This document shows positions 36,293 through 44,006 of a stretch of DNA of 64,000 nt, piece by piece. This DNA is from Streptomyces phaeofaciens. GTDB taxonomy: Bacteria; Actinomycetota; Actinomycetes; Streptomycetales; Streptomycetaceae. A program made the translations under genes and the position numbers. The stretch is taken from positions 248,001 to 312,000 of the forward strand of contig NZ_BMSA01000003.1 in NCBI RefSeq assembly GCF_014648915.1. Direction: 5' to 3'. Each line of letters opens with the position of its first letter. Within the stretch, counting starts at the first letter, position 1. The notes beneath the pieces were generated by a model. It saw nothing but the letters and a program-made list of their open reading frames with translations, was not told the origin of the DNA and did not search any database.

Positions 36293-37351
36293 ATGGCGGT
36301 TCTCTGCAAGCCTGCAATCCAGGTACCCGAGTACGTCATCACCAACGAAGAAACCCTCGAACTGGCGCGACGGTTGCACGGCGACCATCCGCAGCTCGAT
36401 CTGATCCTGCGCCTGATCGAACACACCGGGGTGCAGAAACGACATCTGATCCAGCCGATCGAGACGGTGCTGCAGCACCCGGGCTTCGACGCCCGCAGCG
36501 CCACCTACGAGGCGCACACCAAGGCCCGCGTTCCGGCCGTGGTGCGCCAGGCACTCGACCACGCGGAGCTGGAGCCGCAGCAGATCGACATGATCGTCTA
36601 CGTCTCCTGCACGGGCTTCATGATGCCCCCGCCGACCGCATGGCTGATCGGCGAGATGGGCTTCCGGCCGGAGACACGACAGATGCCGATCGCCCAACTC
36701 GGCTGCGCGGCAGGCGGCGCGGCCATCAACCGGGCACACGACTTCTGTACGGCGTACCCGGACGCCAACGCGCTCGTCGTCGCCTGCGAGTTCTGCTCGC
36801 TGTGCTACCAGCCCACCGATCTGGGCGTGGGGTCGCTGCTGTCCAACGGCCTGTTCGGCGACGGAATCGCCGCGGCCGTGATCCGGGGCGACGGTGGCAC
36901 CGGAGTCCGCCTGGAGCGCAACGGCTCGTACATCATCCCGGACACCGAGGACTGGATCTCCTACGCGGTCCGGTCCACAGGTTTCCACTTCCAGCTCGAC
37001 AAACGCGTGCCCGGGACCATGGAGCCTCTCGCCCCGGCGTTGCAGGCCGTCGCGGAACAGCACCAGTGGAACGCCAGCAAGATGGACTTCTACATCATCC
37101 ACGCGGGCGGTCCGCGCATCCTGGACGACCTGAGCCTCTTCCTCGACGTGCCGCCCGAGGCGTTCCGCTTCAGCCGCGCCACGCTCACCGAGTACGGAAA
37201 CATCGCCAGCGCGGTGGTACTCGACGCCTTGGCCCGCATGTTCGCCGAGGCATCGGCCCTGGACGGCCACCGCGGCCTGATGGCCGGCTTCGGGCCCGGC
37301 ATCACGGCCGAGATCTCCCTGGGCACCTGGACCTCGGAGTTCGAATCCTGA
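36293..37351 (+). CDS. rppA: 1,3,6,8-tetrahydroxynaphthalene synthase (type III PKS)
   Basis: The enzyme condenses five malonyl-CoA to 1,3,6,8-tetrahydroxynaphthalene, which oxidises to flaviolin and dark pigments. All functional residues sit at the standard numbers: Cys138 (QLGCAAGG) as nucleophile, His270 (IIHAGG) and Asn303 (EYGN) completing the triad, and Cys106 and Tyr224, which shape the extended cavity. The 352 residues match RppA. ATG 36293 has GGAGG six bases upstream. The P450 gene upstream probably acts on its product. An unrelated multicopper oxidase gene converges on it from the other side and could help oxidise the phenols outside the cell. Confidence 0.95.
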   Translation: MAVLCKPAIQVPEYVITNEETLELARRLHGDHPQLDLILRLIEHTGVQKRHLIQPIETVLQHPGFDARSATYEAHTKARVPAVVRQALDHAELEPQQIDMIVYVSCTGFMMPPPTAWLIGEMGFRPETRQMPIAQLGCAAGGAAINRAHDFCTAYPDANALVVACEFCSLCYQPTDLGVGSLLSNGLFGDGIAAAVIRGDGGTGVRLERNGSYIIPDTEDWISYAVRSTGFHFQLDKRVPGTMEPLAPALQAVAEQHQWNASKMDFYIIHAGGPRILDDLSLFLDVPPEAFRFSRATLTEYGNIASAVVLDALARMFAEASALDGHRGLMAGFGPGITAEISLGTWTSEFES

Positions 37352-37380
37352 CGCGTCGAGCGGCCAGGTAGCCCGCCACA

Positions 37381-37415
37381 GCCCCTCATCTTCGGGAGAA
37401 CCGCAGGTGAGGGGC
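37381..37415. terminator. Bidirectional hairpin between rppA and the oxidase gene
   Basis: GCCCCTCA (37381-37388) and TGAGGGGC (37408-37415) are exact complements in the 96-bp gap between two convergent genes. Confidence 0.55.
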
Positions 37416-37447
37416 GTGCGCGGTCAGCGGCAAGGTGGCGGCCGTCC

Positions 37448-39160
37448 TCAGGTGCGGTAGCCCAGGATCGTCATCATCCCGGACTCCGAGTGGTACTGGT
37501 TGTGGCAGTGCAGCATCCACAGTCCCGGGTTGTCCGCGTTGAAGTCGACGACGAGCTTGCGGTGCGGCAGGACCAGGGCGGTGTCCTTGCGGGCGCCGGC
37601 CGCGTCGATGCCGGCGAGGCCGAAGGTGTGGCCGTGCAGGTGCATCGGGTGCCACATGTCGGTGGAGTTGACGAGGGTGAGGCGGACCCGTTCGCCCTCG
37701 CGGATCGGGTGGCGCTGGTCCAGGGAGTAGGGCTGGTGGTCGAAGCTCCAGTTGAACCGCCTCATGTCGCCGGTCATCCTGAAGCGCAGCTCGCGGTCCG
37801 GGGCGCGGTCGCAGAAGGCCACGGATTCGTCCGGCACGAGCCGCCTGGCCGGTACGACCCGGCCGTCCAGCTCCGCCGGGTGGACCCCGGGGCCGGGGCG
37901 CCGTCCGCTTCCGGTGCGCAGGACCGCCAGGGCCTTCGCGTTCTTGCCCTCGGCGAGCGCGACCAGCGGGAACACCCCGTCCTTGGCGGTGACCAGCACG
38001 TCGTAGCGTTCGGCCATGCCCAGCAGCAGCGCGTCCGTCCGCCGGTGCTCGACCGGGTAGCCGTCGGTGTGGGTCACGGTCATCTGGTGGCCGCCCAGCG
38101 CCACCCGGAAGGCCGTTTCGGCCCCGGCGTTGATGATCCGCAGCCGGATCCGGTCGCCGGGGCGGGCCCGGAAGACCGAAGGGGCGTCCGGCACCCGGCC
38201 GTTGACCAGGTAGTAGGGGTAGTCGACATGGCCGCCGGGGCTGCGCAGCATGCGGCTCCGTGAGCCGTGCAGGATGCGGGAGGGGCCGGTCGACGTCCGT
38301 CCGCCCGGCTCGTGCGCGCCGCCGCCGGGCATGGCGTGGCCGGAGTCCTGGTGACCCTCGCCCATGTCCGCCATCCCCCTGCCGTGGCTCAGCTGCGCGA
38401 ACACGGCGTCCGGGGTGGAGCCGTCCACGCCGTCGACCCAGTCGTCCAGGACGACGACCCACTCCTTGTCGTACGAGAGCGGCTCCCTGGGGTCCTCGAC
38501 GATCAGCGGGGCGTACAGGCCGCGGTCGAGCTGCATGCCCGAGTGGGAGTGCACCCAGTACGTGCCCGGGTGCGAGACCGCGAAGCGGTAGGTGAAGTCC
38601 GCGCCGGGTCTGATGGAGGACTGGGTCAGGCCGGGCACGCCGTCCATGTCGCAGCGCAGCCGGACGCCGTGCGAGTGCAGGGTCGTCGCCTGCGGCAGAT
38701 GGTTGGCGAGGGTGAGCTGGAGGATGTCGCCCTTGGTGATGCGGAGCTCGCGGCCCGGCAGCATGCCGTCGTACGCCCATGATCTGACGGTCGGTCCGCC
38801 CAGGTCGAGGGAGGCCTCGGTGGCGGTCAGCGTGAATCTGCGCAGCGGGCCGGACCCGCGGGCCCGCTCGGCGGCCTCGACCTCGGGACCGGACGGGCTC
38901 ACGTATCCCCCGGGCCCGTGGCCGCCGCCGTGGCCGCCTCCGTGGCCGTCGCCGCGGCCGGCGGGTCGGGCCGCGGCCGGGGGGCCGGGCCGGGGCTGCG
39001 AACGGGTCACCGTCCGGGGGCCGGGCCCGGCGGGCGAAGCGGACGCCGTGGAGGCTCCGGACCCGGCGGGCGAGCCGGAACCGGCATAGGAGGCCAGGGC
39101 TCCCGCGCCCACGGCCGCGATCGAGGCACCGAGCACGGTGCGCCGCGTATGTGTGGTCAT
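37448..39160 (-). CDS. Tat-exported multicopper oxidase (laccase-like)
   Basis: The 570-residue, three-domain multicopper oxidase has a twin-arginine signal (TRRTVLGAS). All copper-binding motifs are intact: HSHG, HSHSGMQ, HPMHLHGH and HCHNQYHSESGM for the type 1, 2 and 3 coppers. A His/Gly-rich segment follows the signal (GDGHGGGHGGGHG) and a second His/Met-rich insert (GRGMADMGEGHQDSGHAM) lies mid-protein. Such segments bind extra copper in CueO-like enzymes. It oxidises phenols or Cu(I) outside the cell using O2. The gene stands alone, with an AT-rich leader (TTATTTAAGGC) before the ATG. Copper-responsive control is likely but no known operator was recognised. Confidence 0.88.
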   Translation of the reverse strand: MTTHTRRTVLGASIAAVGAGALASYAGSGSPAGSGASTASASPAGPGPRTVTRSQPRPGPPAAARPAGRGDGHGGGHGGGHGPGGYVSPSGPEVEAAERARGSGPLRRFTLTATEASLDLGGPTVRSWAYDGMLPGRELRITKGDILQLTLANHLPQATTLHSHGVRLRCDMDGVPGLTQSSIRPGADFTYRFAVSHPGTYWVHSHSGMQLDRGLYAPLIVEDPREPLSYDKEWVVVLDDWVDGVDGSTPDAVFAQLSHGRGMADMGEGHQDSGHAMPGGGAHEPGGRTSTGPSRILHGSRSRMLRSPGGHVDYPYYLVNGRVPDAPSVFRARPGDRIRLRIINAGAETAFRVALGGHQMTVTHTDGYPVEHRRTDALLLGMAERYDVLVTAKDGVFPLVALAEGKNAKALAVLRTGSGRRPGPGVHPAELDGRVVPARRLVPDESVAFCDRAPDRELRFRMTGDMRRFNWSFDHQPYSLDQRHPIREGERVRLTLVNSTDMWHPMHLHGHTFGLAGIDAAGARKDTALVLPHRKLVVDFNADNPGLWMLHCHNQYHSESGMMTILGYRT

Positions 39161-39274
39161 GCCTTAAATAAGACATGTCATATCGTCACATTCGGGATAT
39201 CCGAGGCGGCGCGTCTCGCGAATCGTGTGCGCCGGCGGCGCCCGCCGAGGTGCGCGGCGGGACGCGCGGTGCGG

Positions 39275-40690
39275 TCAGTCCCGGCCCGCGTGCTCCTTGC
39301 GGCCCACCAGGACCAGCGCCGCCCCGCCGATCACCACCAGGCCGATGGCCGTGCCCGCGATGATCGGGGTCGCGCTGGAGCCGCCCGTCTCGGCGAGGTT
39401 GGTGTCGCTGGACGAGGTGCCGCCCACGGTGGCCGGGCTCGGCTCGCTGAGGGTCTGGGTGGTCAGGTTCCCGGTCTCGGCGGCCCGGGTCCGGCAGTCG
39501 AGGACGCCGGTGAAGCGGTACTGCCTGCCCTGGGGGCCGGCGATCGTGAAATCGTAGGCCTGGTCCTCCTCGAGCGGGACCGTCACGGTCTGCGAGGCGC
39601 CCGCCGCGATGGTGTACTCGGCGCCCATCAGCTCGAAGACGAAGGCCTCGTCGCCCTGGTTGGCCGCGGTGATGTCCACGCCGTGCTCGGCGCAGTTCTT
39701 CGCCGCGGACAGGGCCGGTACGGCGCCCTGCGTCGCCCAGGCGGCGCTCGCCGTCGCCGACACGGTCGACTCGCTGGAGCCGGCCAGGATCTGCGTCTGG
39801 CTGCGGCTCTCGGAGGTGAACGCGCGGCCGACGGGGATGGTGGTCGAGGCCCGCACGGTCAGCTCGGCGGTCCCGGCCCCGGCGTCCTCGGGCACGTCGA
39901 AGAACAACTGGGTGCCGTTCTTCGCGGTGGTCACCGCCACGCCGTCCTTGTCGACGATCCGCACCCCGCTGGTGGCGGCGTCCATCGGCGGGGTGACCGT
40001 CACCGTGCCGGCGTCCGTGCGCACCGTCACCGGGCCGAGCGGCGCGCCGGGGCGGCCGGAGACGGCGGGCGGGTCGAGGGTCAGGGACGCCTCGGGCTCC
40101 GCCGTGTCGCGGGCGGCCTTCTGGAGGTAGTCCGCGAGCTGTTCGGCCTGCGGGTCGACGGCGTCGACGTCCGCGCCGTCCGCGTGGCGCCAGATGGCCA
40201 CCTGGGTGCCGGCCGCCGCGTCCTGCTCGGTGAGGGCACCGGCGATGCCGGCCCTGCTCGCGAGCGAGGCGAGATCGTTGACCTGCGGGTAGGAGTTCTG
40301 GAGGATCCACCGGACGCGGCCCGCGTCCTGGCCGGCGCCGAGCGAGGTGCCGCTCCAGGGCGTCTCGTGGTACTTGGCGTCCTTCTGCGTGGGGTTGCGA
40401 AGGTCGACGCCGTAGGTCTGGAGCGTGCCGCCACCCTCGACGGACATCTCGAACAGGCCCGCCGAGACCTCCAGGTCGCCGCTCTCCTCGTGGATCACGG
40501 CGGCGCCGAACGTCTCGAGGCCGCCTATGGTCGCGGTGGCCCCGCCCTCGCCCGGGGTCGCCCCGTCGGCGACGGCCGTGCCCGCGGTGGCGACCACGCC
40601 GGCGACGGCGAGGCCGGACACCAACGCCGCCGCGGCGAGCCGGACCGCGCCCCGCCGTCGCGCGAACGGCGCGGAGAACGATGAAATCAA
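39275..40690 (-). CDS. LAETG-anchored surface protein with a degenerate thioester domain
   Basis: The 471-residue protein has a long signal peptide. A TED-type (TQxA) adhesion domain follows at about residues 55-180, then beta-rich stalk repeats and a C-terminal sortase motif LAETG (432-436) with a hydrophobic helix and basic tail. LAxTG is the class E sortase signal of Streptomyces. The glutamine half of the thioester site is present (GTQVAIW, Gln163), but the cysteine position in TYGVDL is Gly94 (GGC rather than TGC). The covalent thioester therefore cannot form as in SfbI-like adhesins. I chose TTG 40690 because AAGGGG lies seven bases before it; longer frames add 29 unlikely residues. An unusual inverted-repeat spacer lies upstream. 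Confidence 0.85.
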   Translation of the reverse strand: MISSFSAPFARRRGAVRLAAAALVSGLAVAGVVATAGTAVADGATPGEGGATATIGGLETFGAAVIHEESGDLEVSAGLFEMSVEGGGTLQTYGVDLRNPTQKDAKYHETPWSGTSLGAGQDAGRVRWILQNSYPQVNDLASLASRAGIAGALTEQDAAAGTQVAIWRHADGADVDAVDPQAEQLADYLQKAARDTAEPEASLTLDPPAVSGRPGAPLGPVTVRTDAGTVTVTPPMDAATSGVRIVDKDGVAVTTAKNGTQLFFDVPEDAGAGTAELTVRASTTIPVGRAFTSESRSQTQILAGSSESTVSATASAAWATQGAVPALSAAKNCAEHGVDITAANQGDEAFVFELMGAEYTIAAGASQTVTVPLEEDQAYDFTIAGPQGRQYRFTGVLDCRTRAAETGNLTTQTLSEPSPATVGGTSSSDTNLAETGGSSATPIIAGTAIGLVVIGGAALVLVGRKEHAGRD

Positions 40691-40820
40691 CGCAATTCCC
40701 CTTCGAGCAGGACCCGTTGATGTGAGGGGTGAGGTCCCACCAGCAGAATCAGAAGCCCCGTGAGCTATGTCCGGCATCCTAGAGACGCGGGCGTACCACC
40801 CTTCCCGGTCATCTCATCGG

Positions 40821-40961
40821 ATGGACGATCCGACTCGGAATCGTTATCCCCAAGATCGTCCATGGGCGGGGCTTATCGACAAATCCACCTGACCACTTGA
40901 GGTGAACTCGTCGCCAACACACATGGATCCATCGATAAGCCGCAGTCCCATCAATTGATGG
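40821..40961. repeat. Cluster of perfect inverted repeats upstream of the surface-protein gene
   Basis: Two 10-bp perfect inverted repeats follow each other. The first is ATGGACGATC (40821) with GATCGTCCAT (40854). The second is GGCTTATCGA (40870) with TCGATAAGCC (40932). Inside or next to the second are CACCT / AGGTG, the palindrome ATGGATCCAT (40923) and the 12-bp palindrome CATCAATTGATG (40950). The stretch is clearly richer in A+T than its surroundings. It could be an operator array, a terminator of ssbB, or the trace of a small mobile element. Confidence 0.85.
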
Positions 40962-40973
40962 TGTTTCCTGGCA

Positions 40974-41447
40974 TCACGTCACCGCAGCCGGTACACGCGG
41001 CTGTTGAGCCGGCGTCGCGGCGGAGTCCCCGGGCGGCGTCTCCCAGTGGGTCTCCGGCAACGGGGGCGCGCCCGCGGTCGCCTCGGGCCTGGACGCCCGC
41101 CGGAAGGCGGACGTGCCGCGCGCCAGGTCGTGGCCGATGGCCACGGCGTCGATGTCGGCCGACGTCCGGTTCTGCTGCCCGTCGCGCGTCTCCGTGCGCA
41201 CCTTCAGCCTGCCCTGCACGATCACGGGGTCGCCCACGTTCAGCGAGGCTCCCGCGTTCGTGGCCAACTGGCGGCCGGCCCACACCGTGAAGAAGTTGGT
41301 GTGCCCGTCGGTCCACGTGTTCTTCTCGCGGTCCCAGTAGCGCGAGGTCACCGCCAGCCGGAACCTCGCCGACGGGCCCGTCGCCAGCTCCCGGTAGACC
41401 GGCTGCGTCGCCACGTTCCCCACCGCGCAGACCATCGTCTCGTTCAT
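40974..41447 (-). CDS. ssbB: Single-stranded DNA-binding protein (SsbB type)
   Basis: An OB fold occupies residues 1-110 (ETMVCAVGNVATQPVYREL; FRLAVTSRYWDREKNTW; NFFTVWAGRQLATN; GDPVIVQGRLKVR). The C-terminus is short and lacks the acidic DDDIPF-like tip of the main SsbA protein. That and the 157-residue length identify the second Streptomyces paralogue, SsbB, which has been linked to chromosome segregation during sporulation. GGGAGGGG precedes the ATG. The gene has its own region and is not with rpsF/rpsR, which again fits ssbB. Confidence 0.88.
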   Translation of the reverse strand: MNETMVCAVGNVATQPVYRELATGPSARFRLAVTSRYWDREKNTWTDGHTNFFTVWAGRQLATNAGASLNVGDPVIVQGRLKVRTETRDGQQNRTSADIDAVAIGHDLARGTSAFRRASRPEATAGAPPLPETHWETPPGDSAATPAQQPRVPAAVT

Positions 41448-41798
41448 CGCGAACCCCTCCCGTCGCCCGGGCGCTCACCCGGGCGGATACCCGTACGGGC
41501 CCGTCCCGTACGGCTGCGTCCGGCGCGTCGGCCGCGGTGACACCCGCACCGCGTACCGCCGCCGCACCGGCGTCCGCGTCCGTCGCGATCGCCGTACGGC
41601 CAGACTGCCTCCGCCGGGCCGAGCCCGCCGAGCCCTGTGGATCACCACACCCCTGGGGAAAACGCCGCCACCCGCACGAGTGATCCACGTCCTGGCGAAC
41701 GCCGATCACCCACCACGCGCCGGCCGCACACCCGGTCACGCCGCTCCCCGGTCACGCCACTCCCTGATCACGCCACCCCCTGGTCACAGCGCCCCCGT
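41448..41798. promoter_or_regulatory. 351-bp spacer upstream of ssbB with a 16-bp tandem repeat
   Basis: At 41734-41797 four 16-bp units with the core GGTCACGCC follow each other without gaps; units 1-3 differ by one to three bases and unit 4 is more diverged. TGATCCACA and TGATCCACG, near matches to DnaA boxes, occur at 41636 and 41679. The spacer lies before ssbB and after the GTPase gene, both on the minus strand. The repeats may be regulatory for ssbB. No gene is supported here. Confidence 0.55.
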
Positions 41799-44003
41799 TC
41801 ACCGCGCCCCGGCCCCCACCCCCGTGACCCTCCCGTACTGCTCCCGTACCTCCCGGTACCGCAGCAGTTCCGCCGCCACCGGATCCAGCACCCGGGCCCG
41901 GCCGCACCCGGCGGCCGCGTCCCGCAGGCTTCTCTCCGCGTCCTGCCCGTACCGCCGCGCCGGGCCGCGGGCCGCCATCTTGCAGCTCCACTCCACCAGC
42001 GGCCCGCCGACGATGCCCGCCAGCATCAGCAGCACCGGAACCCCCAGGTTCGGGGCCATCACCTGGGCGATCTGACCGACCAGCCACAGCCCGCCGACGA
42101 CCTGGAGGAGCGTCATGGCGGCCTGCGCCAGAACGGCGGCCGGCCACCACCCGGGCCGGGGCGGCCTGCCCGGCGGCAGCCCGGTCCGCGCGGCCAGCTC
42201 GTCCAGCGCCTCCGGCAGCCCCTGGGCGCCCCGTACGGCCGCCTCCCGCACCGCCTGCCCCCACGGCGCGGGCAGTCCCGCGGAGGCCCGGTCGGACACC
42301 GTGCGCACCGCCTGTTCGACGCGCTGGCGGGCCGTGGCCTCCTCGTCGGCCTGAGTACGGACCTGGAGCCGGCCGGTGGCGGCGGGCTCCCGCCGGTCCT
42401 GCTGCCACCGCCACAGCCGCAGCCACGGCGTGCCGCACGCGCGGTTGGCGTTGCGCAGCCAGGCGCGTTCGGCGGCCTCGCCCGCCGCGGTCGCGCCCAC
42501 CGCGTCCGCGAGCCGGCCCGCGAACTCGTCCCGGGCCTCCTCGCTGAGCCCGGTGCGCTGTCCGGTGACGTAGACGGGCCGCAGCCGGGCCGCGGCGCCG
42601 TCCACGTCGGCCGCCACCCGGCGTGACGCGGCCCCGCGCTCGCCGACGAACTGACCCAGCAGCTCCCGCAGTTCGGTCACGCCGTCCCCGGTGATCGCGG
42701 ACAGGGCGAGCACGGTGGCGCCGGGTTCGCCGTACTCGCCGAGCGCGATGCCGTCCTCGTCGAGGAGCCTGCGCAGGTCGTCGAGGACCAGCTCGGCGGC
42801 CTCCCCGGGCAGCCGGTCGACCTGGTTGAGGACGATGAACATGACCTCGGCGTGACCCGCCATGGGCCGCAGATAACGCTCGTGGAGGACGGCGTCGGCG
42901 TACTTCTCGGGATCGACGACCCAGATGACGGCGTCGACCAGGGCCAGGATGCGGTCGACCTGCTCACGGTGCTGGACGGCGGCCGAGTCGTGGTCGGGCA
43001 GGTCGATCAGGACGAGTCCGTCCAGCTGCGCCTCGGCCTCCGCGCTCTGCACGGGGCGCCGCCGCAGCCGGCCCGGGATGCCGAGCCGGTCGATGAGGGT
43101 GGCGGCGCCGTCGCTCCAGCTGCACGCGATGGGCGCGGCGGTCGTGGGCCGGCGTACACCGGTCTCCGAGATGGTGACCCCGGCGAGGGTGTTGAACAGC
43201 TGGGACTTGCCGCTGCCCGTGGCGCCCGCGATGGCGACGACCGTGTGCTGCCCGGAGAGCTTGCGCCGGGCCCCCGCCTCGTCCAGGACGCGGCCGGCCT
43301 CGGCGAGCGTCCGGTTGTCGAGCCGCGCGCGGGACAGCCCGACCAGCTCGCGCAGGGCGTCGAGCCGGGAGCGGAGCGGGCCGTCGTAGGCGAGCGGGGC
43401 GGGGGCGGCCGGTGCGGCGCCGACCCGGGACTCCGGGGAAACGCCCTGTTCGGCGCCGGTGCCCTCGTTGACGCGGCGCGCGATGAGCCCGTCGTCCCAG
43501 GCGCCGGCGGAGTCCGTACGGTCGTCGGCGGGGGCGTCCGCGGGGGCGCCCGTACGGTCGTCCGCGGCGCGGTCGGTTCCCGGATCGCGTGGCACGCGCG
43601 TGGGGGCGCGTTCGGCGCGCTCCCGTGTACGGCCGCCCCCGGCGGGTTCCTCGTCCGGGCCGCCGTCCGGGCCGCCGGCAGGACCCCTGTCCTGGCCCCT
43701 GTCCGGGCCCGCGTCGGGGCGCTTCGCCGGCCGCTCGTGCCGGGTGTCCTCGGGGGCCGTGGCCGTCCCCTCGCCCGACGGTTCTCCGGTGGGGGTGTCC
43801 GTCACGGAGTGGTCGCCCTCCTCGTGGGCCCGGTCGTCCGCCGAATGGCCGTGGTCCGTGTGATCCATGTGATGCGTGCGATCGGCGCGATCGGCGCGAC
43901 CTGTGCGGTCGGTGTGACCCGTGCGGCCCGTGTGATCGGTGTGATCCGAGCGGCCCGTGTGATCCGTGTGGTCCGTGTGGTCCTGGTCAGTGACAGCGGT
44001 CAC
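41799..44003 (-). CDS. Membrane-associated GTPase with a His/Asp-rich N-terminal repeat
   Basis: The 734-residue protein has this order: residues 8-57 rich in DHT/DHTG triplets, an acidic/Arg linker to about 230, a GTPase domain (Walker A GATGSGKS, G3 LIDLPDHD, G4 LNQVD), a helical region, and two hydrophobic helices near residues 635-685 (LLQVVGGLWLVGQIAQVM and following). This fits a YfjP/dynamin-like GTPase that works at the membrane. Its GTG comes three bases after the stop of a second GTPase gene, so the two probably act as a pair, as bacterial dynamins do. The His-rich head could bind metal ions. The function is not known. Confidence 0.82.
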   Translation of the reverse strand: MTAVTDQDHTDHTDHTGRSDHTDHTGRTGHTDRTGRADRADRTHHMDHTDHGHSADDRAHEEGDHSVTDTPTGEPSGEGTATAPEDTRHERPAKRPDAGPDRGQDRGPAGGPDGGPDEEPAGGGRTRERAERAPTRVPRDPGTDRAADDRTGAPADAPADDRTDSAGAWDDGLIARRVNEGTGAEQGVSPESRVGAAPAAPAPLAYDGPLRSRLDALRELVGLSRARLDNRTLAEAGRVLDEAGARRKLSGQHTVVAIAGATGSGKSQLFNTLAGVTISETGVRRPTTAAPIACSWSDGAATLIDRLGIPGRLRRRPVQSAEAEAQLDGLVLIDLPDHDSAAVQHREQVDRILALVDAVIWVVDPEKYADAVLHERYLRPMAGHAEVMFIVLNQVDRLPGEAAELVLDDLRRLLDEDGIALGEYGEPGATVLALSAITGDGVTELRELLGQFVGERGAASRRVAADVDGAAARLRPVYVTGQRTGLSEEARDEFAGRLADAVGATAAGEAAERAWLRNANRACGTPWLRLWRWQQDRREPAATGRLQVRTQADEEATARQRVEQAVRTVSDRASAGLPAPWGQAVREAAVRGAQGLPEALDELAARTGLPPGRPPRPGWWPAAVLAQAAMTLLQVVGGLWLVGQIAQVMAPNLGVPVLLMLAGIVGGPLVEWSCKMAARGPARRYGQDAERSLRDAAAGCGRARVLDPVAAELLRYREVREQYGRVTGVGAGAR

Positions 44004-44006
44004 CGG

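Noticed and set aside
39175..39363. 62-codon plus-strand frame over the oxidase promoter and surface-protein end
   Set aside because: It overlaps the coding end of the surface-protein gene, has no ribosome site and is Pro/Arg-rich.
41636..41690. Two DnaA-box-like sequences near ssbB
   Set aside because: Only two imperfect matches with no AT-rich element or dnaA/dnaN genes nearby, so this is not an origin.
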